A stretch of DNA of 64,000 bases from Acidobacteriota bacterium. Its GTDB lineage: Bacteria; Acidobacteriota; Holophagae; Acanthopleuribacterales; Acanthopleuribacteraceae. The DNA lies in NCBI GenBank assembly GCA_020439745.1, contig JAGQSC010000036.1:1-64000 (forward strand). Reading direction: 5' to 3'. Both the position numbers and the translations under genes were made by a program. How positions within the stretch are numbered: the first letter of the stretch is position 1; the number at the start of each line of letters is the position of its first letter. The notes under the pieces were generated by a model. The model was not told the DNA's origin. It did no database searches and saw nothing but the letters and a program-made list of their open reading frames with translations. Below are positions 43,666 through 52,323 of the stretch, piece by piece.

Positions 43666-44175
43666 ATGAGTGCGATCCAATCTGCACCAGGTCCGGTTTC
43701 TGACCTGACCTGGGACGAGATCTACCAGGAGTTGAAACGCTTGGCACATAGAAATCTCTACGCTTCCAGGCCGGGCCACACGTTGTCCACCACTGCCTTG
43801 GTGAACGAGGTGTACATCAAGCTCGTCAAGAGCCAGGAACTCAACCTCGCTGACCGCCAGCACCTGATGGCGCTATCGTGTAAAGCGATGCGCCAAGTGT
43901 TGGTTGACTACGCGCGGCGGAAAGCAGCGCAGAAGCGGCAGACGGATATTGTGGTTGATGCGCCACCACGATTAGCTCAATCCGATTTGTTGGCAGTTGA
44001 AGAGGCCCTCAACGCCCTGGCCAAGGTGGATCCGAGACTGGTTCAGTTGGTGGAATGCCGTTTCTATGGGGGACTGTCCAATGCAGAGACGGCGGAGCTC
44101 ATGGGCATGTCGCAACGAACCGTGGAACGCGACTGGTCTCGAGCCAGATCCTACCTACACGCTCTCTTAACCTGA
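43666..44175 (+). CDS. ECF sigma factor (TIGR02999-like, short N-terminus)
   Basis: A 169-residue sigma factor of the ECF group found beside serine/threonine kinases in Planctomycetes and Acidobacteria. Region 2 is visible as YQELKRLAHRNLYASRPGHTLSTTALVNEVYIKL in parts, with the HxLMALSCKAMRQVLVDYARR pattern. Region 4 has LAKVDPRLVQLVECRFYGGLSNAETAELMGMSQRTVERDW in parts. About 25 residues that normally precede region 2 in this group are missing. No anti-sigma gene is present; the kinase gene 23 bases downstream is the likely partner. An ATG at 43654 is an alternative start. Confidence 0.85.
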   Translation: MSAIQSAPGPVSDLTWDEIYQELKRLAHRNLYASRPGHTLSTTALVNEVYIKLVKSQELNLADRQHLMALSCKAMRQVLVDYARRKAAQKRQTDIVVDAPPRLAQSDLLAVEEALNALAKVDPRLVQLVECRFYGGLSNAETAELMGMSQRTVERDWSRARSYLHALLT

Positions 44176-44198
44176 TTTCAGTTTTTCGAGGAACTGTG

Positions 44199-47144
44199 AT
44201 GGACATCGATCAACTCAGGTCAATTGACCAAGCCTTTCAAGATGTGCTGGGTGAGGACGAGCCGCACCGTTCACACCTTCTACGGCGGTTGCGCCGGAAT
44301 TCTCCTGCCATCGCCGACGCTGTATTGGAACTTCTGAAAAACATGGATGCAGCGAACGAATACTTGGACCAAGTCCATCGCAAAGCGATTGACGAATGGA
44401 CGGGTGGCTGTCCGCAACCCGCTTCTCCGGTGGGGGAAGGGTGTCAGTTAGGTGCCTACAAGTTGCTTGCCCCTTTAGGACAGGGTGGCATGGGTAGTGT
44501 CTTTCTTGCCGAACGGTCCGATGGTGCCTTTGAGAAACAGGTGGCTATTAAGGTGATGCGTTATGCGCTGCCTCGGCCTACCGATCTGGATCGATTCCGT
44601 AAGGAGTGTCAACTGCAAGCGCAATTGGAGCATCCCAATATTGCACGCGTCCTTGATTCCGGAATCGAAGGCAGTACGTCATTCTTGGTGATGGAGTATG
44701 TTCAAGGCGAACCCATTGACCAGTACTGCTCGGCGCGATCGCTATCTGTCCGTGAACGTTTGCAACTGTTCGTGCAAGTATCGGACGCCGTACAGTACGC
44801 TCACCGCAAGCTGATCCTGCACCGAGACATCAAGCCATCCAATGTACTTGTTGACGAAGAGGGCCGTGTCAAATTGCTGGACTTTGGAATCGCGAAGATA
44901 CTCAGCGACCAAGATGATACGACGGCAACAGGTTTGCGGATGTTCTCGCCCGGTTACGCCAGTCCAGAGCAGTTGCTAGGTCTGGAGTTGACGACGGCCT
45001 CAGATGTTTATAGCCTTGGCGTTCTTTTGTTCGAGCTCTTAACGGGGGAAAAACCATTTTCGGAATCGCCCGTTGGACGCGTGTTCAGCGATTGGAAACA
45101 GTTGCCGCAGCTTCCCAGCAGTTGCCTGAGTGATGCCGAGTCCGGACCGGGTTCGAAGCATTTTTGCGCCCAATTAAAAGGCGATTTGGATAGCTTGATT
45201 TGCAAGGCACTTGAACCTGAAGATAGTCGGCGATACCACACCGTTGATGCCTTACGTCATGAAGTTGTTCGTTATCTGAACGGATTGCCCATTGAAGCTC
45301 GAGGCGACGCCTGGTCGTATCGAATTAGGAAGTTCGTGGGCCGTCACCGAACGGCCGTTGGTGTTGGTTTTCTTTTTGTCAGTGTGCTTATGGGTTTCTC
45401 CGTGGTGACCGCTATCCAGTCACGACAAATAAGCGCCGAACGTGACAAATACCAGCAAATGACGGATCACCTGACCGAACTGATCCACTCCTCCGATCCC
45501 GATCAATTTGGTGGTGAAGTTCTTTTTGCCGATGTGTTGAAGTCGTTTTCTGAAAAGCTGGAGAACTCGAAAGACTCAGCCAATAAGGCAAAAGTGCTTT
45601 CGATTATGGGCGAGGCCTATGAGAACCTGGGTCATTATCAAGAGTCAGAAGCATTGTTACGTCGGGCGCTGGCTATTCAATCCAGCGAACTGGGCGATCT
45701 TCATACAGATACCCTGTTTTCCCAACAGGTATTGGGGATCGTGCTTTTGCATTTGGGTATGCGCAGCGAGGCCGAAACGCTTGTTCGTGACCTGATCGAA
45801 AAACGCGTACAGAAGGACGGCGCTTTGCATCACGAAACCTTGATGGCCCGTCAATTGTTGGCCGTCGTGATTGGCGAACAGGGTCGTTATGAAGAGGCTA
45901 GGGAGGCCTTGCTTCAGGTGGTCGCACATCTCGAATCTTTTGGAGAGGGCGATGAAGGCTATTTGGGTGCCTTGGAGAATTTGGCGCGTTATGAATGCAA
46001 ATCCGGCCACCAGGACGAGGGTCTTGCTCGAATGCGCAGCACACTGGCTTTGAAGCAAAGAGTTTTTGGTCGTAATCACCCGAATACTTTGTCTGCTTGG
46101 GTCAACTTGGGTGCCGAGTTGGTGAACCGAAATGACAAACAGGAGGCGACTCGTGTGTTGGAGGAGTCTCTGGCCGCGCATCGAGAGGTGTATGGCCCGA
46201 ACCATCCGAAGACGTTTGCTGCCGAGCAAAATGTGGCCCGTCTGTTCAACCTCATCGATCGCAGCGAGGAAGCACTTGTGTTGGCAGAGTCCTGTCTCAA
46301 TGGGAAACGGGAAGTATTGGGCGAGATGCATCCATCCACGTTGGCTTGCCAGAGCGTACGCATCAGCATCTTACGGCAATTGGGCAGGCATGAAGAAGCA
46401 CTCACGGCAGCGTGGGAAAACGAACGTGCGCAAATCCAGGTGACTGGAGCAGAACATCCACATACTATTTTTGCGATGGACATGGTGACCACATTACTTT
46501 TGGATCTCCACAGATTTGATGAGGCCAGGACCCAAATTGAGAAAACCCTGATCGTCAAGACTCAGACTTTCGGCCCCAACAGTCAACAAGTCATTGCCTC
46601 TATGGCCAACTTAGCAACTGTGCTGCAAAGTGATGGACGCCTCCGTGAGGCAGTGGCCTTGAAGGAGGATGTGCTCGATCGCCTAACCTGTGACGTCGAT
46701 GCAGTGTCCTCTTCGCAACTGGTCTATATGAACAATCTAGCCATGGGCTACAAGGCCAATGGCCAATTCGATCGATCCGAGGAAGTATTTCTCGAGTGTC
46801 TTCGTCAGTATCAAACCATTGAGGGTCCGACCCATTTCTATACGGTATGTACTGAAATCAATGTGACCGATGTATTGCGACTTGGCGGGAAGTTGAATGA
46901 AGCTCACACCATGGCTGAGTTAGCTATGAACCATGCGGATCTCTACCTTCCGTCGGGACACCCTCGGGTGGCATTGGCGTTGAACAACTTGGCAATGGTC
47001 TGGTTTGAATTGGGTCATCAGGCCGATGCCCATGAAGCTTTGATGATGGCTTTGGCCATGGTTCCACCTGAGCATCCCTTCGCAACACGGTTCGAAGAGA
47101 ATCTCCGTTTGTTAGAGCCCGACCTGAAGTTGGCACTCCATTGA
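44199..47144 (+). CDS. Serine/threonine protein kinase with transmembrane helix and TPR array
   Basis: A 981-residue receptor-like kinase. The kinase domain (about 85-355) has LGQGGMGSVFLA, AIKVM, LHRDIKPSNVLV (208-210 HRD) and LLDFGIAK (228-230 DFG), so it should be active. A membrane helix lies at about 386-406. Residues about 430-975 hold roughly twelve TPR units with the kinesin-light-chain-like phrase HPNTLSAW / HPKTFAAE / HPSTLACQ every 42 residues. The TPR part would be periplasmic and may bind a partner. ATG 44199 with GAGGAAC upstream is the start; the frame runs back into the sigma gene in another frame. Likely cotranscribed with it. Confidence 0.9.
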   Translation: MDIDQLRSIDQAFQDVLGEDEPHRSHLLRRLRRNSPAIADAVLELLKNMDAANEYLDQVHRKAIDEWTGGCPQPASPVGEGCQLGAYKLLAPLGQGGMGSVFLAERSDGAFEKQVAIKVMRYALPRPTDLDRFRKECQLQAQLEHPNIARVLDSGIEGSTSFLVMEYVQGEPIDQYCSARSLSVRERLQLFVQVSDAVQYAHRKLILHRDIKPSNVLVDEEGRVKLLDFGIAKILSDQDDTTATGLRMFSPGYASPEQLLGLELTTASDVYSLGVLLFELLTGEKPFSESPVGRVFSDWKQLPQLPSSCLSDAESGPGSKHFCAQLKGDLDSLICKALEPEDSRRYHTVDALRHEVVRYLNGLPIEARGDAWSYRIRKFVGRHRTAVGVGFLFVSVLMGFSVVTAIQSRQISAERDKYQQMTDHLTELIHSSDPDQFGGEVLFADVLKSFSEKLENSKDSANKAKVLSIMGEAYENLGHYQESEALLRRALAIQSSELGDLHTDTLFSQQVLGIVLLHLGMRSEAETLVRDLIEKRVQKDGALHHETLMARQLLAVVIGEQGRYEEAREALLQVVAHLESFGEGDEGYLGALENLARYECKSGHQDEGLARMRSTLALKQRVFGRNHPNTLSAWVNLGAELVNRNDKQEATRVLEESLAAHREVYGPNHPKTFAAEQNVARLFNLIDRSEEALVLAESCLNGKREVLGEMHPSTLACQSVRISILRQLGRHEEALTAAWENERAQIQVTGAEHPHTIFAMDMVTTLLLDLHRFDEARTQIEKTLIVKTQTFGPNSQQVIASMANLATVLQSDGRLREAVALKEDVLDRLTCDVDAVSSSQLVYMNNLAMGYKANGQFDRSEEVFLECLRQYQTIEGPTHFYTVCTEINVTDVLRLGGKLNEAHTMAELAMNHADLYLPSGHPRVALALNNLAMVWFELGHQADAHEALMMALAMVPPEHPFATRFEENLRLLEPDLKLALH

Positions 47145-47183
47145 TTTGAGTTTGAAACGCGCGTGTCAAATCGGCTATTCCTG

Positions 47184-47201
47184 CTGACACAACCGTGTCA
47201 G
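47184..47201. repeat. Inverted repeat CTGACAC-N4-GTGTCAG
   Basis: CTGACAC (47184-47190) and GTGTCAG (47195-47201) form a perfect seven-base dyad with a four-base spacer, 40 bases after the kinase stop and 80 bases before the SnoaL-like start. It is not followed by T, so an operator for the downstream gene is as likely as a hairpin at the end of the kinase transcript. Confidence 0.5.
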
Positions 47202-47281
47202 TAGTGCGCCCGCAGCCTCGAAAAATTTCGGTTATTGTCGCGTATGCTTTCCTTGCAACGCAAAACAATAAGGAGGCCGAA

Positions 47282-47656
47282 ATGGCATTAAAAGATGTGG
47301 CGAATAGTTTGGTGGATCTCTGTAAGCAGGGCAAATTTGAAGAGGCTATGAATACGCATTATGCGGATCATATTGTCAGTGTTGAGGCGACCGGTAACGA
47401 GGCTATGCCTGCTGTCATGGAAGGCATTGAAGCAGTTCGCGGGAAGACCCAATGGTGGGTTGAGAATCACGAGGTGCATAGCACCGACATTAGCGGCCCG
47501 TTCTTCAATTCAAACCAACCCAACCAATTTTGCATGTACCTGAAGTCAGATGTCACTTTTAAGCCCACAGGTGAACGTTCCACGTTGAGCGAAGTGTGTC
47601 TCTATGACGTAGAACAAGGCAAAGTGGTACGGGAGCACTTCTACTACGCCGTATGA
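47282..47656 (+). CDS. SnoaL/NTF2-like protein
   Basis: A 124-residue protein with the cone-shaped NTF2 fold: ANSLVDLCKQGKFEEAMNTHYADHIVSVEA opens it, seen as KQGKFEEAMNTHYADH, then EGIEAVRGKTQWW and the closing strands VCLYDVEQGKVVREHFYY. These proteins are small isomerases, hydratases or binding proteins; no catalytic residue can be named. ATG 47282 follows AGGAGG closely and is chosen over upstream codons in frame. A strong terminator ends the gene. Confidence 0.8.
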   Translation: MALKDVANSLVDLCKQGKFEEAMNTHYADHIVSVEATGNEAMPAVMEGIEAVRGKTQWWVENHEVHSTDISGPFFNSNQPNQFCMYLKSDVTFKPTGERSTLSEVCLYDVEQGKVVREHFYYAV

Positions 47657-47665
47657 TCATGGATT

Positions 47666-47695
47666 GGGGGCCCCGGCCCCCTTGTTTCGTTTTAG
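47666..47695. terminator. Bidirectional-type terminator between converging genes
   Basis: GGGGGCC (47666-47672) and GGCCCCC (47675-47681) form a self-complementary GC block followed by a T-rich stretch. It ends the SnoaL-like gene and overlaps the end of the converging secreted-protein gene (stop at 47692). Confidence 0.65.
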
Positions 47696-48477
47696 TCGTT
47701 GGTGCAATCACATTCGTTGAAGGCTGGTTCGTAACGTATTTCTTCAAATTCGGCTTGAAGGTCTGGAGAGGCGGTCGGGCCGTACGCAATGGGACCCGCC
47801 ATCAAGGTCCAAGGTAGATCTGGACGATCGAAGTAAGGGACGGCTGGGGTGCCAAATTGCCAAGTGCCGCCGCCCAAAGGTCGGGCATACATGAAAAAGC
47901 GTTGGCCGATTCGGCATAAGCGAAGCTCCGCGTCGCCTGTACCCCAGAACGATGCTTGAAAACTGCTGCCACTGTTTTGGGTGGTCTTGGTTTCAATAGC
48001 CAGATCACCACCGCTGAGACCGACGGCAACAAACACGTAGTTTTCCTGTGCACTGTTGGGATTGCGCAACATGAGACCGCCCAATTGGAAAGGGCCACCC
48101 GTGACGGGTTGACTGGGATTGTTGACGCTCCGTGCCCGAATGCGAGCTGTAATCTTGACATTACCTTCAACAAGTTTTGACAGCAGGCCACCGGAATTCT
48201 CAGCCTGGTACCACTGTGTGTACCCCAATGGCGTCAGGATTAATCGTCCGGATACGAATTCCCGAGTGTAGTTGGCAGGATTGGCCACCTGCCATGAGGG
48301 ATCCAAGATACCGGATTCAAAATCATCATCCAGTTCGGAAAACGGTCCGAGGAGCTGGATGAGGTCCAAGACCGTCATGTCCTGGGCCAGGCAGGGCGGA
48401 TTGGGACTTCCCCACAAAGGAAGATGGGCATGCAGTTCAGGCGTAATGGAAGCCAGGACAAAAAGACCTAGAATCAT
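47692..48477 (-). CDS. Secreted laminin-G/DUF1349-like protein
   Basis: A 261-residue exported protein (signal peptide to about LHA). After an odd N-terminal segment MTVLDLIQLLGPFSELDDDF comes a concanavalin-like jelly roll: DDDFESGILDPSWQVANP in parts, ENSGGLLSKLVEGNVKITARI, QLGGLMLRNP, AELRLCRIGQRFFMYARPLGGG. This pattern is shared with glycoside hydrolase C-terminal and DUF1349 domains that bind sugars. AAGGAGG lies before the start. The DLIQLL segment resembles the dockerin-like tails of other secreted proteins here. Function unknown, probably carbohydrate-related. Confidence 0.65.
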   Translation of the reverse strand: MILGLFVLASITPELHAHLPLWGSPNPPCLAQDMTVLDLIQLLGPFSELDDDFESGILDPSWQVANPANYTREFVSGRLILTPLGYTQWYQAENSGGLLSKLVEGNVKITARIRARSVNNPSQPVTGGPFQLGGLMLRNPNSAQENYVFVAVGLSGGDLAIETKTTQNSGSSFQASFWGTGDAELRLCRIGQRFFMYARPLGGGTWQFGTPAVPYFDRPDLPWTLMAGPIAYGPTASPDLQAEFEEIRYEPAFNECDCTND

Positions 48478-48569
48478 GCGTCCTCCTTTTGTGAGTAATA
48501 TACGTGAAGGGTGGGTTTCGTTCGGTGATCTGTATTACAACAGAATCAACGAGACCCCTTTTTTGCCAG

Positions 48570-49040
48570 CTAGGGGGATTCCGGTACCTCTTGGCGGGTC
48601 AGTTCGAAGGTCACATCGTGATCTTTGCCTTCCTCTCGCCATACCCACGTTTGCGTGACGTGTTGGGGATTGTGGATCTGGAACCGCAGGCCGACCATAT
48701 GACCGCCGTCGGCACCAGTCTTATCGAGGAACTGAAACGCGATATCGGTTTCAGTGCTCGTATCGGTCATCACCATCCGCGGCTGATTGCCCGCCGAGCA
48801 GTAATGAGTCAGCAACACCTGGTCACCGTCGCGGTGAAAAACCGTGACCATATCTGGCTCGCCTGTGGGCTTACGAATTTCGACAAAGCTATGTCCACCC
48901 GACCACAGGGCGTAATTCACCGCGACGTGAAGATTGTCCGGGCCAACACCGTGCCACGAGCCTTCCAATTGAACCAGAGCGCGGTAGGGATCTTGGGACA
49001 AGCCACACACGCTCAATACTAGCCATAAGATATTTCTCAC
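48570..49040 (-). CDS. Exported hypothetical protein
   Basis: A 156-residue protein with a signal peptide (VRNILWLVLSVCGLSQ). The body (LEGSWHGVGPDNLHVAVNYALWSGGHSFVEI in parts, GDQVLLTHYCSAGNQPRMVM) looks like a small lipocalin-like barrel that starts with a GSWxG strand. GTG 49040 has AGGAGG six bases upstream and is preferred over the ATG at 49094, which would overlap the HxlR gene. It follows that gene after 20 bases on the same strand, so the HxlR protein may control it. Function unknown. Confidence 0.65.
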   Translation of the reverse strand: MRNILWLVLSVCGLSQDPYRALVQLEGSWHGVGPDNLHVAVNYALWSGGHSFVEIRKPTGEPDMVTVFHRDGDQVLLTHYCSAGNQPRMVMTDTSTETDIAFQFLDKTGADGGHMVGLRFQIHNPQHVTQTWVWREEGKDHDVTFELTRQEVPESP

Positions 49041-49059
49041 AATTAGCCTCCTGTTATGG

Positions 49060-49761
49060 TCACTGAGCGCCCATCTGATTGGCAATGGCACCAAACACCC
49101 CTACGCCCAACCAGCTACTCACGCTTCGCCTCAACTCCGTGCGTCCCTCAAGTTCAAACTTTTGACTTCCAACGAACTGTGCGTAGGAGCTCTTGCCCGT
49201 CCAAATCTCGGTCATGGTGCGAAGATCCGTTTTGATTTTCACATCACATTCCTTTCCTGGATCTTTGAGACACAGATCCACGTCTCCGGCCGACACCACG
49301 ATCCACCAGTACTTCTTGCGGGGCTTCACATCCCGAAAAGAAAACTGAATGACCACATTGGCACCGAACTCACGCACTTCTTCCAGGCGTATGTTCCGAC
49401 GGATATCCCACATCAACAGGACCGGATCCAATTCGTCGTTTCGCAAATCATCGGTGATATAGCGCAAACCCCAATGGCCCAGCTCCATCACCAGTGGCTC
49501 TAGTGCGCGGCCTGCTTCTGTCAAAAAATATCCTGATGAGGTTTTCGCCAATATACCTGCCTGCTGAAGCTCTGTCAGTCGCTTGGAGAGCGTGGTTGGA
49601 GAGATCAGGGGTATACCTTGTCTGAGGTCAGAAAACGTCGTCGATCCAAACAACATTTCTCTCAAAATCAAGGGTGTCCAGCGTTCTGCTACAACCTCCG
49701 CTGCCCGTGCGATGGGGCAAAATTGGCCGTAACTCTTCTTCTTGTCTAATTTGATGGACAT
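49060..49761 (-). CDS. HxlR-family regulator with C-terminal SCP2-like domain
   Basis: The protein has 233 residues. The N-terminal HxlR winged helix shows QFCPIARAAEVVAERWTPLILREML in parts, FSDLRQGIPLISPTTLSKRLTEL and GYFLTEAGRALEPLV. Residues about 130-230 form an SCP2/ sterol-carrier-like domain (YWWIVVSAGDVDLCLKDPG, TDLRTMTEIWTGK), which in this group may bind a hydrophobic effector. Cys15 is at the usual sensing position. It is divergent from an acyl-CoA dehydrogenase-like gene across 108 AT-rich bases and is a likely regulator of it and of the downstream exported protein. Confidence 0.82.
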   Translation of the reverse strand: MSIKLDKKKSYGQFCPIARAAEVVAERWTPLILREMLFGSTTFSDLRQGIPLISPTTLSKRLTELQQAGILAKTSSGYFLTEAGRALEPLVMELGHWGLRYITDDLRNDELDPVLLMWDIRRNIRLEEVREFGANVVIQFSFRDVKPRKKYWWIVVSAGDVDLCLKDPGKECDVKIKTDLRTMTEIWTGKSSYAQFVGSQKFELEGRTELRRSVSSWLGVGVFGAIANQMGAQ

Positions 49762-49869
49762 GCAAGCTCCTGATTTTAAACAAGTTAACGAACTACAGTT
49801 TTTGTATCGAAAACTCTAGAAAAAGGCGATTAGATTGTTTTTAGCAAATATCTGAAGGAGATGCACCCC

Positions 49870-51000
49870 ATGACTGTACTGTTAGATACCCACGAAATTC
49901 TGGATCGACTGGCCGAGACCATTCGCGTTCAGGGACAAGATTGTGACCGCGACGACACGTTTGTGGCCAAAAACCTGCTCTTATTGAAAGAGGCTGGGCT
50001 ATATCGGGCCATGATCCCAGAAGAACTGGGTGGGGGCGGCATATCGCACAGCGCCATGTGCCAATTCCTACGAGAGCTCGCCCGTTTTTGCGGGGCGACG
50101 GCACTTACGCTTTCCATGCATCAACACCTGGTGGCTGTTCAGGTGTTCAACTATAGGAACGGTAAACCCGCCGAAGCGATGCTGCGCAGGATCGCCGCCG
50201 AAGATCTGATCCTGGTGAGCACAGGCGGTGGTGATTGGCTGTCTTCCAATGGTGAAGCAGAACGTGTGGAGGGTGGTTACCGGGTTTCCTGCGTGAAACA
50301 CTTCGCCAGCGGAGCACCCATCGCCGACATCGCCGTCATGAGTTGTGCGTATACAGATGAACAGGGCGACGAATTCGTGATTCATTGTGGCATTCCTTTT
50401 TCGGATCCCGGTGTGACGATTTTAGACAACTGGGAAGCCATGGGTATGCGCGGTTCTGGCTCCCATTCGGTCCGGATTGACCGGGTTTTTGTTCCCGATG
50501 AAAAGATTCCCTTAATTCGTCCGCGAGGCGCCTGGCATCCTGTTTGGGAAGTGGTATGCACATTTGCGTTCCCCCTCTTTATGGCACCTTATGTGGGTGT
50601 CGCCGAGGCCATGAAACAAAGAGTGCTTGAGCTGTTGGATGGAACTCGCGCGGGGGCGGCAGTAGCAGCGAGCCTGGGGGAAATGGACAACCAATTGCGA
50701 ATCGCACAATTGGCATTAGAGGATATGATTCGTCAGGTGGATGATGGACGCGTAAAGCCCAGTCTGGAAACAGCCAACCGAGCCATGACAGGTAAGGCAC
50801 TGATTTCCATTGCGGCTCGTGAAGCCGCCGCAAAGGCCATGGAAGCTGCTGGCGGTCGAGCGTTTATGCGCCGGTCCGGTCTTGAGAAGTTGTTTCGAGA
50901 CGTGTGGGCAGCCGAATTCCATCCCATCCAAGCCTCTCGTCAACGGGAACTAGCGGGTCGTATCATGTTGGGTGGAACACCTGCGGACCTTGCCGACTGA
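49870..51000 (+). CDS. Acyl-CoA dehydrogenase-family flavoprotein
   Basis: A 376-residue flavoprotein: MIPEELGGGGISHSAMCQFLRELAR is the acyl-CoA dehydrogenase N-terminal helix region (in parts), then STGGGDWLSSNGEAERVEGGYRV, MGMRGSGSHSVRIDRVFVPDE and a helical C-terminus with AGGRAFMRRSGLEKLFRD. The SH-rich MRGSGSH strand and missing catalytic Glu make it more like the flavin-dependent monooxygenases DszC/HpaH/HsaA than true dehydrogenases. The substrate is unknown. ATG 49870 lies nine bases past GAAGGAG. It is divergent from the HxlR-SCP2 gene and ends at a clear terminator. Confidence 0.8.
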   Translation: MTVLLDTHEILDRLAETIRVQGQDCDRDDTFVAKNLLLLKEAGLYRAMIPEELGGGGISHSAMCQFLRELARFCGATALTLSMHQHLVAVQVFNYRNGKPAEAMLRRIAAEDLILVSTGGGDWLSSNGEAERVEGGYRVSCVKHFASGAPIADIAVMSCAYTDEQGDEFVIHCGIPFSDPGVTILDNWEAMGMRGSGSHSVRIDRVFVPDEKIPLIRPRGAWHPVWEVVCTFAFPLFMAPYVGVAEAMKQRVLELLDGTRAGAAVAASLGEMDNQLRIAQLALEDMIRQVDDGRVKPSLETANRAMTGKALISIAAREAAAKAMEAAGGRAFMRRSGLEKLFRDVWAAEFHPIQASRQRELAGRIMLGGTPADLAD

Positions 51001-51010
51001 TCACGCAGCA

Positions 51011-51042
51011 GGTGCCTGTGAAAATAGACAGGCGCCTTTTTT
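51011..51042 (+). terminator. Rho-independent terminator
   Basis: GGTGCCTGT (51011-51019) pairs with ACAGGCGCC (51028-51036; one G-T pair) and is followed by six T (51037-51042). It begins ten bases past the acyl-CoA dehydrogenase-like stop. Confidence 0.85.
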
Positions 51043-51087
51043 GAAACTTTAGGCGATTCGCGGTGTCTCCACATCTGGAGGTGAACG

Positions 51088-51510
51088 ATGATCGTATGGA
51101 TGTGTGTGTTTAGCAGCATCATGCTCGGCACATTGCAAGAAGCGCAACATGACTATGTGATGATTGGGTACATTCCTTCCCGAGGTGCCGCGTTCAAAGG
51201 AGAGCCCTACAAGAAGCTCCAAGCCGAAGTACTGGCTTTCCATAAGCGTGATGAAGTCAAAGAACTGTTCGACGCCCTTCAAGAAGTGGCCAAATCTGGT
51301 GTAACTGACAATGCAACTCGGTTCCATGAACCGGTGATCTATTTGGAAGTGATGTGGCAAGGTGACCGCGTCCGACTTTCTTATTCGGGCCCTTCACAAG
51401 TGGATCGCTATCGATCCTATGAACAAAAATGGCTGATTCTGCATCAACGATTCTTCGAATACCTCAGTGCCGAACTGGTGCCCAAGGGCTTACACCTCAA
51501 AGGCGATTAA
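51088..51510 (+). CDS. Hypothetical protein
   Basis: A 140-residue protein with a short hydrophobic start (IVWMCVFSSIMLGTL) that may be a signal peptide. The remainder (GYIPSRGAAFKGEPYKKLQAEVL in parts, DEVKELFDALQEVAKSG, PVIYLEVMWQGDRVRLSYSGP) is a mixed alpha-beta protein without motifs I recognise. TGGAGGTGA lies just before ATG, a strong ribosome site, which supports it as a real gene. It stands alone after a terminator. Function unknown. Confidence 0.65.
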   Translation: MIVWMCVFSSIMLGTLQEAQHDYVMIGYIPSRGAAFKGEPYKKLQAEVLAFHKRDEVKELFDALQEVAKSGVTDNATRFHEPVIYLEVMWQGDRVRLSYSGPSQVDRYRSYEQKWLILHQRFFEYLSAELVPKGLHLKGD

Positions 51511-51720
51511 CTCGCCATCCAGGCTGGGGTCAATCACAGGGGGTCCAACGGTTGCGCCCATGGTCCAGTCTGTAGTGTCTTTTGGCTGCGCCAAATCCAA
51601 CAATTCCAACTGGACTGTTTGTTGGCCCGCGCCATTTGCGGCAAGGTGCTGGTGCTGAACACGGCGTCCTAATCCAAAACCCTTGAAGTGAGTCGCTTGA
51701 TCATACCCATGTGCAGCCAA
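51490..51720 (-). pseudogene. Possible gene remnant (76 codons)
   Basis: This frame starts at TTG 51720, two codons after a stop, and has no ribosome site. Yet its sequence looks like real protein, with THFKGFGLGRR, QQTVQLELLDLAQ and VIDPSLDGELIAFEV, the last resembling the closing strand of a globular domain. It overlaps the converging gene by 21 bases. It may be the C-terminal remnant of a lost gene; I cannot name the family. Nothing else coding is seen between 51511 and 51837. Confidence 0.3.
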
Positions 51721-51837
51721 TTGGAATCACGGGTGTTTTTTGAAATGATTTAGACGGTCTTGAGACTGATTTCACATCTTGTTTGCCGCCTAGGGTTCTC
51801 CTATGATCCATGGCACGAGTTCTGACGGTGATTCATC

Positions 51838-52323
51838 ATGCATTCGGTCCTCAGTCGTCTTGAATCAAAGTGGTTAACCCTACTAACCGAACGGGTATCG
51901 ATCCATGCTGCCACCCGCGACGATACCCATCAACCCCTGTTGACACGAGTCCTTGGATGTCGTGTGGATGACCAGGGGTTGAAGATCTTTTTGCAGCCGG
52001 ATCAGTGTCCCGGATTCCTGGAAGCGTTAACGAGTTGTAGCCGCCTGGCGGTCGCATTTTGCCGACCCAGTACCTGTGAAACCATCCAACTAAAAGCAGA
52101 CGACGCGCGGATCGTGCCCCTGGTCGAGGGTGACTGGTCCCCCATACGTAACTACATCCATTCATTTGTTCAAGAGCTTGGTGAAATGGGATACAGCGAC
52201 GAATTTGCGCACGCCATTCTCGGTGAAGCGGGAGAAGATTTGGTGGCAGTCTGTTTCACACCTATCAGCGCATTTGACCAAACGCCCGGTCCCAAAGCGG
52301 GTACATCGGTCTTTCGCTCATGA
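51838..52323 (+). CDS. PPOX-like flavin-binding protein
   Basis: A 161-residue protein with a split-barrel pattern like pyridoxamine-phosphate-oxidase-type flavin proteins: LTERVSIHAATRDDTHQPLLTRVLGCRVDD in parts, LKIFLQPDQCPGFLEAL, SRLAVAFCRPSTCETIQLKADD. The C-terminal GEDLVAVCFTPISAFDQTPGPKAG is a typical closing strand. It lacks clear FMN-phosphate ligands, so cofactor binding is uncertain. It overlaps the next gene (also PPOX-containing) by four bases, so the two are coupled and may form a mixed complex. Confidence 0.65.
   Translation: MHSVLSRLESKWLTLLTERVSIHAATRDDTHQPLLTRVLGCRVDDQGLKIFLQPDQCPGFLEALTSCSRLAVAFCRPSTCETIQLKADDARIVPLVEGDWSPIRNYIHSFVQELGEMGYSDEFAHAILGEAGEDLVAVCFTPISAFDQTPGPKAGTSVFRS

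Noticed and set aside
44055-44198. 48-codon upstream extension of the kinase
   Set aside because: It overlaps the sigma gene in another frame; ATG 44199 has a ribosome site and gives a sensible N-terminus.
45657-46331. 224-codon minus-strand frame
   Set aside because: Lies opposite the TPR array of the kinase gene; the repeat periodicity is on the plus strand.
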